Origin: Clostridia bacterium
Lineage (GTDB): Bacteria > Bacillota > Clostridia > UMGS1810
Direction of reading: 5' to 3'
NCBI GenBank assembly: GCA_017503945.1
Contig: JAFVSB010000144.1
Span: forward strand, 1 to 5,553
Length of the DNA stretch: 5,553 bases
This document shows, piece by piece, positions 1 to 5,553 of the stretch. The translations under genes and the position numbers were made by a program. The first letter of the stretch is position 1; the number at the start of each line of letters is the position of its first letter. Under the pieces are notes generated by a model that was given only the letters and a program-made list of their open reading frames with translations, made no database searches and was not told the DNA's origin.

Positions 1-1
1 C

Positions 2-331
2 TGGGCAGTAGGGGGGCTTGTTGTTGCCACCTTGGTGCTCACTGCGCTTATGCTTTTGTGGAATTATTATATCACACCCATCTATATGGAGATTCCGCGC
101 TCTGTGGTGGTTTCGATGCTTCCCACAGTGTTTTTGCCGTTTAACCTTGTAAAAGGCTTTATCAATTCAGGTCTCATTTTGCTTGTGTATCGCCCTGTTG
201 TGGACACACTGCGGCGAACAGGTCTTGTGGCAGCGTCAGCGGGTGCGCCCAAGAAAAAGCTCTCGGTATCTTTGCTGGTGGGGCTTGTTTTGCTTGCAGT
301 GTTTATTCCTGTGTTGCTTTCAATGGCATAG
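2..331 (+). CDS. ribU: ECF transporter S component, RibU-like (3' part, 5' end outside window)
   Basis: This is the C-terminal part of an integral membrane substrate-binding (S) subunit of an energy-coupling factor transporter. The reading frame is open from base 2, so the start lies upstream; about 109 codons are visible and end at TAG 329-331. What is seen: a hydrophobic helix (GGLVVATLVLTALMLLWNYY), then a loop with ITPIYM and IPRSVVVSMLP, then LPFNLVKGFINSGLILLVYRPVV. The NYY..TPIYM and PFNLVKG signatures are those I know from RibU/FmnP (COG3601) proteins, which bring riboflavin into the cell together with EcfT and two ATPases. A short Ala/Lys-rich linker (AGAPKKK) leads to one further hydrophobic helix at the very end. 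No ECF ATPase or EcfT gene is in the window, which is normal for group II ECF systems. The substrate could differ within the S-component family; riboflavin is the best guess. Any FMN riboswitch would be upstream of the window. Confidence 0.8.
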   Translation, partial: WAVGGLVVATLVLTALMLLWNYYITPIYMEIPRSVVVSMLPTVFLPFNLVKGFINSGLILLVYRPVVDTLRRTGLVAASAGAPKKKLSVSLLVGLVLLAVFIPVLLSMA

Positions 332-392
332 AATAATCTGAACTCGGGTTTTAATTGAAAGATAAATTATTGTTTATTTGCATACTGCCTAC

Positions 393-475
393 CAAAAGCT
401 CTTGGACATTCTTTTCGAAAACTGGCTTCGGCTTCGCCTGCAGAGGTTTTCTCCAAGAACATCCAAGAGCTTTTG
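393..475. other. Stem-loop A of the palindromic element
   Basis: Arms 393-413 and 455-475 are inverted copies with two adjacent mismatches (407/461 and 408/460). Inside them GAAAAC (417-422) pairs with GTTTTC (446-451), and the apex holds GGC...GCC (424-426 with 436-438). Read as plus-strand RNA the two mismatches are A-C or C-A. Read as minus-strand RNA both become G-U pairs, so the outer stem is continuous on that strand. It could slow or end transcription leaving the upstream transporter gene, but no proper U-tract follows it. Confidence 0.6.
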
Positions 476-482
476 CGCCAGG

Positions 483-591
483 TTCGCATGTTGCAAGGTT
501 TGGGTGTGCTTTTGCAGCGGCTCTGCAGAAACGGCAAGCTCTGCTTGCTGTTTCGAAGCCGAAGCGGAAAAAGTATACCCAAACCTGCGAA
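483..591 (+). other. Stem-loop B of the palindromic element, with nested hairpin
   Basis: Outer pairing is TTCGCA (483-488) with TGCGAA (586-591). After an unpaired stretch at 489-495, an 18-bp stem follows (496-513 with 569-586, including two G-U pairs at 506/576 and 508/574; base 586 can belong to only one of these helices at a time). Inside it lie a small TGCAG/CTGCA hairpin (about 514-528) and an 11-bp stem with a 5-nt CTCTG loop (528-538 with 544-554, one G-U pair). The G-U pairs are allowed only in plus-strand RNA, the opposite strand bias from stem-loop A, so strand choice is uncertain. Confidence 0.55.
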
Positions 592-647
592 GTGCATTAT
601 TTGCTAAACAATAATCTATATAACAATAAATGACAATAAAATTTATT

Positions 648-676
648 TTGACTATAAATCATTTATATGTTACAAT
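648..676 (+). promoter_or_regulatory. Sigma-A type promoter for the trmK operon
   Basis: TTGACT (648-653) and TACAAT (671-676) are separated by exactly 17 nt and match the -35 and -10 consensus at 5 of 6 positions each. Transcription would start near 683, giving a leader of about 30 nt before the trmK start codon. The surroundings are very AT-rich, and the downstream edge of the palindromic element lies about 28 nt upstream of the -35 box. A palindrome fills much of the spacer (separate entry). The assignment is by eye from consensus only. Confidence 0.7.
653..667. promoter_or_regulatory. 15-bp palindrome in the promoter spacer, possible operator
   Basis: TATAAATCATTTATA is a perfect 7-1-7 inverted repeat lying between the -35 and -10 boxes, a usual place for a repressor to block RNA polymerase. 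The DNA is AT-rich, so a chance palindrome is plausible, and no known operator consensus is recognised. Confidence 0.3.
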
Positions 677-703
677 ATAACCGCATATTGATATTATTTT
701 TTT

Positions 704-709
704 GGAGGA
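704..709 (+). promoter_or_regulatory. Ribosome binding site that fixes the trmK start
   Basis: GGAGGA is a near-perfect anti-16S match placed just before ATG 714 (five bases between GGAGG and the start). A possible in-frame TTG start at 702 overlaps this site and so is not the start. Confidence 0.85.
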
Positions 710-713
710 TAAC

Positions 714-1403
714 ATGCAGCTTAGCCCACGCCTTTTGAAAATTGCATCACTTGTGCCAAAATGTCACACCATTGCAGATGTGGGCACAGATCATGGCTAC
801 ATACCGCTGGTGTGCATTGACCGTGGCATTGCAAGCCATGCCATAGCCATGGACATTAACCCCATGCCCCTAAAAAGAGCAAAGGATAATTTTGTGAAGC
901 ATGGATATATGCATCAGGCACAGTTCAGACTCTCCGACGGCTTGGCACAGCTTAAAAGCGGCGAGGCCGATGTCATAGTCATAGCAGGTATGGGCGGTCC
1001 GCTTATTTGTGATATCATTAAAAACGGAGCACACGCAATAGATGACAACACCCTTTTGCTTTTGCAGCCAATGATTGCTCCCATTGAGCTGCGAAGCTTT
1101 CTTTTTGCAAACGGCTACCGCGTGTGTGATGAATATGTGGTGCGCGAAGATAATAAATATTATAATATCATGGCAGTGCGAAAGGGTGAGGCTCAGCCCA
1201 CCGATGAGCTCATATACATTGGTGCAAATCTTGCTGCCAACAGCACAGACACCATTGGTGACTATCTTGACTACAAAATCAGAGTATGCCAAGGCATCAT
1301 CGAAGGTCACTCCCGTTCCGCCTGCCCTGATGCTGAAGCCATAGAAAAATTTTCTCATGAGCTTGCAATATACCAATCATGCAAAAAGGAGCTGACAAAA
1401 TGA
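714..1403 (+). CDS. trmK: tRNA (adenine(22)-N1)-methyltransferase TrmK
   Basis: A cytoplasmic, SAM-dependent class I methyltransferase that makes N1-methyladenosine at position 22 in the D-loop of tRNAs (family COG2384, YqfN in Bacillus). The protein is 229 aa, usual for the family. Seen: SAM-binding motif I ADVGTDHGYIP (residues 21-31), the acidic end of strand 2 in AIAMDINP (D47, expected to contact SAM ribose), SDG near 74-76, and motif IV VIVIAGMGGPLI (87-98) with the AGMGG signature typical of TrmK. LLLLQPM (114-120), NGYRV and EDNKYYNI follow. The C-terminal 70 residues or so are the helical, tRNA-binding part in this family. ATG 714 is chosen because of its strong ribosome binding site. 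It is first in the operon, and its TGA overlaps the next start (ATGA). The identification is firm. Confidence 0.95.
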   Translation: MQLSPRLLKIASLVPKCHTIADVGTDHGYIPLVCIDRGIASHAIAMDINPMPLKRAKDNFVKHGYMHQAQFRLSDGLAQLKSGEADVIVIAGMGGPLICDIIKNGAHAIDDNTLLLLQPMIAPIELRSFLFANGYRVCDEYVVREDNKYYNIMAVRKGEAQPTDELIYIGANLAANSTDTIGDYLDYKIRVCQGIIEGHSRSACPDAEAIEKFSHELAIYQSCKKELTK

Positions 1404-2200
1404 TCACAGTTTCAGATATAGCACAATATATTAACCAAGTGTGCCCTGAGTCTTTGAGCTTTGATGGCGACAATGTGGGCCATCTTGTGGGGCGCGCTTC
1501 AAAACAGGTGCAAAAGGTGCTCGTCACTTTGGATGTTGATGAGCATGTGGTACGCGAGGCAATTGGCAAAGGTGCCGACCTTATTGTGGCACATCACCCC
1601 ATGATGTTTCATCCAATAGGCCGCATCACCGATTCCGACCCACAGCAAAGAGCGCTCATGCTGCTTGTGCAAAATGACATTGCCATGATAGCTGCCCACA
1701 CCAATCTTGATTGTGTGCAGGGCGGGCTCAATGATTATCTTGCAGCTAAGCTCGGCATAACAAACACTTCGGTTATCGAAATAGTGAGCGATTGGGAGGG
1801 AGTGTATCATGGCTATGGCAGAGTGGGAGAGGTAAGTGACGGTACCACTGTTGCTGATATGCTTTCATTGTGCTGCTCTGCTCTTGGCATAAAAGGTGTA
1901 CGCTATGTGGGCGATGAAAACCGAATGGTGAAAAAGGTCGCCGTAAATTGCGGCGGCGGTGCAGGCGAAATGAACCTTTGCATTGACATGGGGGTTGATC
2001 TTTTCATCACAGGTGATGTCAAATACAATCCCGCCCGCGACGCCTATGAATCGGGCATGGCAGTTATCGATGCAGGCCATTATGAAACGGAGCACATTGC
2101 CATTGAGCTCATCAGCTCAATTCTCACTCAAAAATTTGCTGGGCTCACCATTATGCATTCAGAGGCCAACATACCCGTATTTAAATATTATGTAAGGTAG
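1400..2200 (+). CDS. Nif3-like dinuclear metal center protein (YqfO/YbgI family)
   Basis: A 266-residue member of the Nif3/DUF34 family, conserved toroidal hexamers with a two-metal site. The family is often labelled 'GTP cyclohydrolase 1 type 2 homolog', but the true function is not settled. Seen: GDNVGHLVG (23-31), VLVTLDV (40-46), the metal-binding AHHPMMF with H65 and H66, AAHTNLD with D104, GDVKYNPARDA (205-215), and C-terminal GHYETE with H227 and E231. By analogy with E. coli YbgI these five residues are the expected ligands, and all are present. It is the short form without the central insert seen in Bacillus YqfO. ATG 1400 is preferred: AAGGAG (1386-1391) lies 8 nt ahead, and it overlaps the trmK stop, implying coupled translation. 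An earlier ATG at 1379 has no such site. The trmK-yqfO pairing is classic in Firmicutes. Confidence 0.92.
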   Translation: MITVSDIAQYINQVCPESLSFDGDNVGHLVGRASKQVQKVLVTLDVDEHVVREAIGKGADLIVAHHPMMFHPIGRITDSDPQQRALMLLVQNDIAMIAAHTNLDCVQGGLNDYLAAKLGITNTSVIEIVSDWEGVYHGYGRVGEVSDGTTVADMLSLCCSALGIKGVRYVGDENRMVKKVAVNCGGGAGEMNLCIDMGVDLFITGDVKYNPARDAYESGMAVIDAGHYETEHIAIELISSILTQKFAGLTIMHSEANIPVFKYYVR

Positions 2201-2210
2201 GTTTTGTGAT

Positions 2211-3602
2211 ATGAAAAAAGATGTAGTAATTGTAGGAGCAGGGCCCGCAGGCATATTTACTGCACTTGAAATGATTCGCAAAGGCTCAGGCAAAAGCATT
2301 CTCATTGTAGAAAAGGGTGCACCCATCGAAAAAAGAAGCTGCCCCAAAACCAAAACACGCTCTTGTGTTTCGTGTAAACCATATTGTCACATCACCACAG
2401 GCTTTTCTGGCGCAGGTGCTTTTTCTGATGGTAAGCTTTCGCTATCATATGAAGTCGGCGGTGATTTGCCGCAGCTCATAGGCGCCGAAAAGGCGCAGCA
2501 GCTCATTGATTATACCGACAAGATATACCTCGAATTTGGTGCCGATGAGCACATTGAAGGCATTGGCAACACCGAAGAAGTCCGCAAAATCCGCAGCCGT
2601 GCCATCAGGGCAGGTCTTAAGCTTGTGGATTGCCCCATTCGCCATCTGGGCACCGAAAAAGCGCAACAGCTATATTATGGAATACAAAAATATCTTCTTG
2701 CCAATGGTGTTGAACTGCTCTTTGGATATGAATGCAAGGATATAATCCTTCAAGATGGTGAGTGCAAAGGCGTCATAATCGAAAAGGAAGGCGAAACCAA
2801 ACAAATCTATGCCGACACCAGCGTCATTGCCACCGGCCGCAGAGGCGCCGATTGGCTTGAAAAAATATGCGCCGAACACAGCATTGCCCATCAACCCGGT
2901 ACCGTAGATATTGGCGTGCGTGTGGAAGTGCGCAGTGAAATCATGGAAAAGGTAAACGAAGTGCTCTATGAATCAAAGCTCATAGGTTATCCTGCACCTT
3001 TCAAAAATAAGGTGCGCACCTTCTGTCAGAATCCGGGAGGATTTGTAAGCCAGGAAAACTATGACAACGACCTTGCTGTGGTAAACGGCCATTCCTATAA
3101 AGAGCTCAAATCCGAAAACACCAACCTTGCCATACTGTGTTCCCACAATTTCAGCGAGCCGTTCAACGAACCCATTGCCTATGCTCAAAAGATTGGCGAG
3201 CTCACCAATATGCTCGGTGCAGGCAAAATTTTAGTGCAGCGCTTCGGTGATATTCTCGATGGCAAACGCACCTGGCAGAGCGAGCTTTCTGAGTCAAATA
3301 TAAAGCCCACTCTTCCCGATGCTGTGGCAGGTGACATCACCTCTGCAATGCCATACAGATCAATGATAAACATAATCAATTTTATCAAAGCAATGGACCA
3401 TGTTGTTCCCGGATTTGCTTCATATGAAACTTTGCTCTATTCTCCCGAGCTCAAATTCTATTCCAACCGCATCAAGATGGATGAACACCTCCGCACCAAT
3501 GTGAAGGGCCTTCACTGCCTTGGAGATTCAAGCGGCTGGACGAGAGGTCTCATGATGGCCTCTGTGATGGGAGTACTTATGGGCAGAGAATTAGCTGAAT
3601 AA
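2211..3602 (+). CDS. FAD-dependent dehydrogenase, COG2509 family
   Basis: A 463-residue soluble flavoprotein of the uncharacterised COG2509 family of predicted FAD-dependent dehydrogenases; its substrate is unknown. Seen: an N-terminal FAD-binding Rossmann motif VVIVGAGPAG (5-14) with the strand-2 acid in ILIVEKG (E34), then four closely spaced cysteines (C44, C52, C55, C59). TTGFSGAGAFSDGKLSLS (62-79) follows and is the family hallmark. SVIATGRRGADWL (204-216) is the ATG-type motif, and the second FAD contact is GLHCLGDSSGW with TRGLMMASVMG (433-454). Nothing suggests a signal peptide or membrane span. It starts 10 nt after the Nif3 stop. Its ribosome site is weak (AAGGTAGG, 2194-2201, overlapping that stop), so it probably depends on translation from upstream. 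Family placement is firm; the role is not known. Confidence 0.88.
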   Translation: MKKDVVIVGAGPAGIFTALEMIRKGSGKSILIVEKGAPIEKRSCPKTKTRSCVSCKPYCHITTGFSGAGAFSDGKLSLSYEVGGDLPQLIGAEKAQQLIDYTDKIYLEFGADEHIEGIGNTEEVRKIRSRAIRAGLKLVDCPIRHLGTEKAQQLYYGIQKYLLANGVELLFGYECKDIILQDGECKGVIIEKEGETKQIYADTSVIATGRRGADWLEKICAEHSIAHQPGTVDIGVRVEVRSEIMEKVNEVLYESKLIGYPAPFKNKVRTFCQNPGGFVSQENYDNDLAVVNGHSYKELKSENTNLAILCSHNFSEPFNEPIAYAQKIGELTNMLGAGKILVQRFGDILDGKRTWQSELSESNIKPTLPDAVAGDITSAMPYRSMINIINFIKAMDHVVPGFASYETLLYSPELKFYSNRIKMDEHLRTNVKGLHCLGDSSGWTRGLMMASVMGVLMGRELAE

Positions 3603-3614
3603 TCTATAACAAAA

Positions 3615-3647
3615 ATGGCTCATTAATCAATCAGATTAAAGAGCCAT
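3615..3647 (-). terminator. Intrinsic terminator of the minus-strand operon
   Basis: ATGGCTC (3615-3621) and TTAATC (3623-3628) pair with GATTAA (3634-3639) and GAGCCAT (3641-3647), with one A-A mismatch and a 5-nt AATCA loop. Read on the minus strand, the hairpin runs into ATTTTTGTTATAG, a good U-tract, 8 nt after the stop of the DUF4397-like gene. On the plus strand the hairpin is followed by GGGTCGTTTAC with no U-run, so it should end the flavoprotein operon poorly or only by another mechanism. Confidence 0.8.
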
Positions 3648-3654
3648 GGGTCGT

Positions 3655-4278
3655 TTACAAATAAAATCCTTCATAACTTGCCGCATCAACGGTATACATC
3701 GCCGTTGGAGCATCATTTTCATTTTGGGGCGGTAATATATAGAGCGAATTGAATTTGCCCGGTCTCACACTTTGCTCCCCACATTCAAGGAGCAGCCTGT
3801 TTTCATTTGCATCATGAATCGACACAGCGTAATTTCCGGGTTGCATTTCAATATATCTTGTCACATCACTAAACTTAAGCCCCCCCACAAAGCATGCGCC
3901 CTTGGTGCTCACATTGATTTTTTCGCCCTCCGGCCACAGATTGCAAATTCTAAGATGTCCATATTCAAGATTTTCCCTCTGTGTTGGCTCAGCTATTGCA
4001 AACAGGCGCATCTGCTCTTGTCTTCCCACAGCGCAAATAGTAAACACCTTGCCCGTTTCAAGCCTCAGCGCAAGATTGGCACATTGCTTCTGGTCTTCGC
4101 TTTGAACTCTGAATGTTGCAAGGCCTCTTTCGCATTTTATGTATTTGCCTGCTCTGCCATACTCCATGGCTGCTGCAATCATAGTGTTATACATGTAGAA
4201 ATCGAGCCTGTTGCAGCCCGAAGCGTTAATCACCCGTATGTATGGATGAAGCAGACTGCATGATTTATTTGTGTTCAT
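3655..4278 (-). CDS. Tandem DUF4397-like domain protein, no signal peptide
   Basis: A 207-residue protein that I read as two copies of a DUF4397-type beta-sandwich. Copy 1 (about 13-95) begins YIRVINAS, the family hallmark, and continues AAAMEYGRAGKYIKCERGLA then LETGKVFTICAVG. Copy 2 (about 108-185) begins HLRICNLWP and continues VGGLKFSDVTRYIEMQPGNYAVSI then VRPGKFNSLYILP. The two copies line up strand by strand, though they have diverged. DUF4397 proteins are often exported, but here the N-terminus (MNTNKSCSLLHPY) is polar, and there is no lipobox, membrane helix or anchor, so a cytoplasmic place is inferred. Function is unknown. ATG 4278 overlaps the upstream TGA (ATGA) and has GGAGAGGTGA (4286-4295) 7 nt ahead, so the two genes are translated together. 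An intrinsic terminator follows. Confidence 0.72.
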   Translation of the reverse strand: MNTNKSCSLLHPYIRVINASGCNRLDFYMYNTMIAAAMEYGRAGKYIKCERGLATFRVQSEDQKQCANLALRLETGKVFTICAVGRQEQMRLFAIAEPTQRENLEYGHLRICNLWPEGEKINVSTKGACFVGGLKFSDVTRYIEMQPGNYAVSIHDANENRLLLECGEQSVRPGKFNSLYILPPQNENDAPTAMYTVDAASYEGFYL

Positions 4279-5549
4279 TGTGTGCTCACCTCTCCAATAT
4301 ATTCGCTTTGCTTGGGCATTACATCGTCTATGTTCATGCTTTCAAAAAGCTTGATGTTTTCTTCGTTTTTTTCACCCACATCTGCAAGGGTGTCAAATTT
4401 TTCGGCATCGGAGTCTGTTTTTTGCGCAGAAATATTTTGCTTAAATTGAGTAAGAGTGCCGAGAAAGTCGCATATTTTGTTTAGCTTGTTGCCTATCTGT
4501 GATACTTCGGCTTCAATTTGCGAAAGCTTAAAGATAAATTCCTTTTTGCTTATGTCAGCAAAATCGCTTGCTGAGCTTTGTGCTGTATGATCATATTTGG
4601 GCATATACATGTTCCTTTCGTTTAAGCTGCCTGATGGGCGATTTTTTTTGGCATGGCTTTGCTCTATTGCATAATTGCTTTGCAGCATTCCCGGTTTTAC
4701 TCCTGATTCACGCACCCTCTCAAGCAGCAGACCTTTGCCCAGGGAGCGTGGTTTTTCAAAGCTCTCGCCTCCGTCATGGCTTGCAGAGCGCATCATAATG
4801 CCTCTTTCCGACCATGACACTGTTATTTCATTGCCATTTATGCTCATTGCGGCTTTGGTTTTTCGGGAAATGCCAAAGGTGATTATTTTTTCGTTTGATT
4901 GATCACCCGAAGCATACATGAGGGCAGTGTAGCTTTTGTGCACTGCCACATACACATAGTGCAGCGTCTGTCCGTCGCACACTGTGCACATCCCGTACAC
5001 ATCAGCGCCCGATCGCCTACGATATTCCTGCCTTCTTACAAAGTGTGAGTCATACACAATCTCTTTGCATCTGCCGCCGCTGTCACGATACAAAAGATGG
5101 GTGCTGTGCGCTGCATCTGTGCATATGCAATATTCACGGTGCCTGTCGATGGTGTCGGCTATTTCAGGAGTAGCAAACAGGTTGTCGGGCGAAAACACAT
5201 GCTTTGCAAGCAAAAGTTTTCCGCCATGCTCCAGAGTATAGAATGCACACATCGTGCTTGCATTATATGTGAGCATAATCCCTGAGATTTTGCACACACC
5301 GTCTTTGTTTTTAAAAATGTTATACTTTTTCCATGTGCCGCTTTCGCATTTTAAATACACAAGCTCACCTTTGGCCGATTGCAGCACAAAATGCATATCA
5401 CCCTCATCATTGCATATGCCGTCAAATTCACGGCTCATGTCTGTGAGGATAATATTCTCTTTTGCATCGGCAATACGCTGCACAAAATTGCCTCTTTCAT
5501 CTATATCGAAGCTATAAGACACATGTTTTTGATTTATATATAATGCCAC
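4275..5549 (-). CDS. Predicted beta-propeller with C-terminal coiled coil, function unknown
   Basis: I do not recognise this 424-residue protein as a named family. About 50-270 holds five repeats of 45-50 residues with a shared pattern, a hydrophobic strand, a Gly turn and another strand: near 51-80, 99-130, 148-178, 195-226 and 240-270. The last carries an Asp-box, SHDGGESF (257-264), as in sialidase-like propellers. The sialidase catalytic set (Arg triad, Tyr/Glu) is not apparent, so a binding role is more likely than an enzymatic one. Residues 271-333 form a polar, probably disordered linker. From 338 to 366 F, L, I, V residues fall at strict 3-4 spacing (F338, L342, I345, V349, I352, L356, I359, L363, L366), a parallel-type coiled coil. 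The tail (371-424) is acidic. There is no signal peptide, and ten cysteines are scattered. The GTG start at 5549 is four bases from the window edge and the frame stays open there, so the true start may be outside. Confidence 0.65.
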   Translation of the reverse strand: MALYINQKHVSYSFDIDERGNFVQRIADAKENIILTDMSREFDGICNDEGDMHFVLQSAKGELVYLKCESGTWKKYNIFKNKDGVCKISGIMLTYNASTMCAFYTLEHGGKLLLAKHVFSPDNLFATPEIADTIDRHREYCICTDAAHSTHLLYRDSGGRCKEIVYDSHFVRRQEYRRRSGADVYGMCTVCDGQTLHYVYVAVHKSYTALMYASGDQSNEKIITFGISRKTKAAMSINGNEITVSWSERGIMMRSASHDGGESFEKPRSLGKGLLLERVRESGVKPGMLQSNYAIEQSHAKKNRPSGSLNERNMYMPKYDHTAQSSASDFADISKKEFIFKLSQIEAEVSQIGNKLNKICDFLGTLTQFKQNISAQKTDSDAEKFDTLADVGEKNEENIKLFESMNIDDVMPKQSEYIGEVSTQ

Positions 5550-5553
5550 ACAA

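Larger units (their letters stand above)
361..620. repeat. Large imperfect palindromic element, MITE-like
   Basis: A noncoding block of about 260 bp built almost wholly from inverted repeats. The ends are inverted: 362-376 pairs with 605-619 (14 of 15 positions, core TTATTGTTTA / TAAACAATAA). Inside, 393-413 pairs with 455-475 (19 of 21), and 417-422 with 446-451. In the right half 496-513 pairs with 569-586 (18 of 18 counting two G-U pairs), extended by TTCGCA 483-488 with TGCGAA 586-591, and 528-538 pairs with 544-554. A 12-bp word, GCTTCGGCTTCG (425-436), recurs inverted at 554-565, linking the halves. The core is richer in GC than the AT-rich edges. Short terminal inverted repeats, palindromic body and lack of a convincing ORF suggest a MITE-like or other dispersed intergenic repeat; a structured RNA is an alternative. 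I see no clear target-site duplication. A second copy cannot be tested here. Confidence 0.65.

Noticed and set aside
361..620. CRISPR array or tRNA cluster
   Set aside because: Repeats are inverted and nested rather than direct and evenly spaced; no cloverleaf or T-loop sequence is found.
355..633. Open frames of 76-92 codons on both strands within the palindromic element
   Set aside because: They overlap each other on both strands, lack ribosome sites, have odd Phe/Cys/Arg-rich composition, and follow from the palindrome; no family resemblance.
332..700. Possible riboswitch (FMN or other) in the leader of the trmK operon
   Set aside because: The promoter leaves only about 30 nt of leader, the structured block lies upstream of it, and no conserved FMN-element segments are seen.
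702..713. TTG start four codons upstream for trmK
   Set aside because: It overlaps the GGAGGA ribosome site, which points to ATG 714.
870..1376. 168-codon open frame on the minus strand across trmK
   Set aside because: Antisense to a firmly identified gene, with no recognisable motif or ribosome site; a shadow of trmK codon use.
1379..1399. ATG start seven codons upstream for the Nif3-like gene
   Set aside because: No ribosome site at the right distance; AAGGAG at 1386-1391 lies inside the extension and serves ATG 1400, which also gives the first residues typical of the family.
3772..4263. 163-codon open frame on the plus strand across the DUF4397-like gene
   Set aside because: The minus-strand gene has the recognisable domain repeats, ribosome site, ATGA coupling and terminator; the plus-strand product shows none.
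4275..5549. Active exo-sialidase
   Set aside because: Only one clear Asp-box; no FRIP-like motif, arginine triad or signal peptide seen, so only the fold is suggested, not the activity.

Overview
The window looks like a chromosomal segment of a low-to-mid GC Gram-positive bacterium of the class Clostridia, probably an uncultured gut-type lineage. This rests on the adjacent trmK and Nif3-family genes (a typical Firmicutes pair), an ECF-type vitamin transporter S component, a clostridial-type COG2509 flavoprotein, strong GGAGG-type ribosome binding sites and ATGA start/stop overlaps. The species cannot be named from the sequence.

Layout. (1) 2-331 (+): the 3' end of an ECF transporter S component resembling RibU (riboflavin/FMN uptake). 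(2) 332-713: no gene. About 361-620 is a roughly 260-bp imperfect palindrome with matching ends and several nested stem-loops, best read as a MITE-like or other dispersed repeat. It is followed by an AT-rich promoter (TTGACT-17-TACAAT, 648-676) with a 15-bp palindrome in its spacer. (3) 714-3602 (+): a tight three-gene operon, trmK (tRNA m1A22 methyltransferase), a Nif3-like dinuclear-metal protein (YqfO/YbgI family), and a COG2509 FAD-dependent dehydrogenase with a four-cysteine cluster. The first two overlap by ATGA and the third starts 10 nt after the second. (4) 3603-3654: a short convergent gap holding an intrinsic terminator whose U-tract faces the minus strand only. (5) 3655-5549 (-): a two-gene operon. 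The upstream gene encodes a predicted beta-propeller (about five repeats, one clear Asp-box) joined by a flexible linker to a long heptad coiled coil. The downstream gene overlaps it by ATGA and encodes two tandem DUF4397-like beta-domains. Neither has a signal peptide or membrane segment.

The plus-strand operon is housekeeping in character (tRNA modification, metal protein, flavoprotein). The minus-strand pair is the least explained part: two translationally coupled, apparently cytoplasmic proteins built from folds usually linked to binding or extracellular roles. With the palindromic element at 361-620, it is the best candidate for something undescribed.
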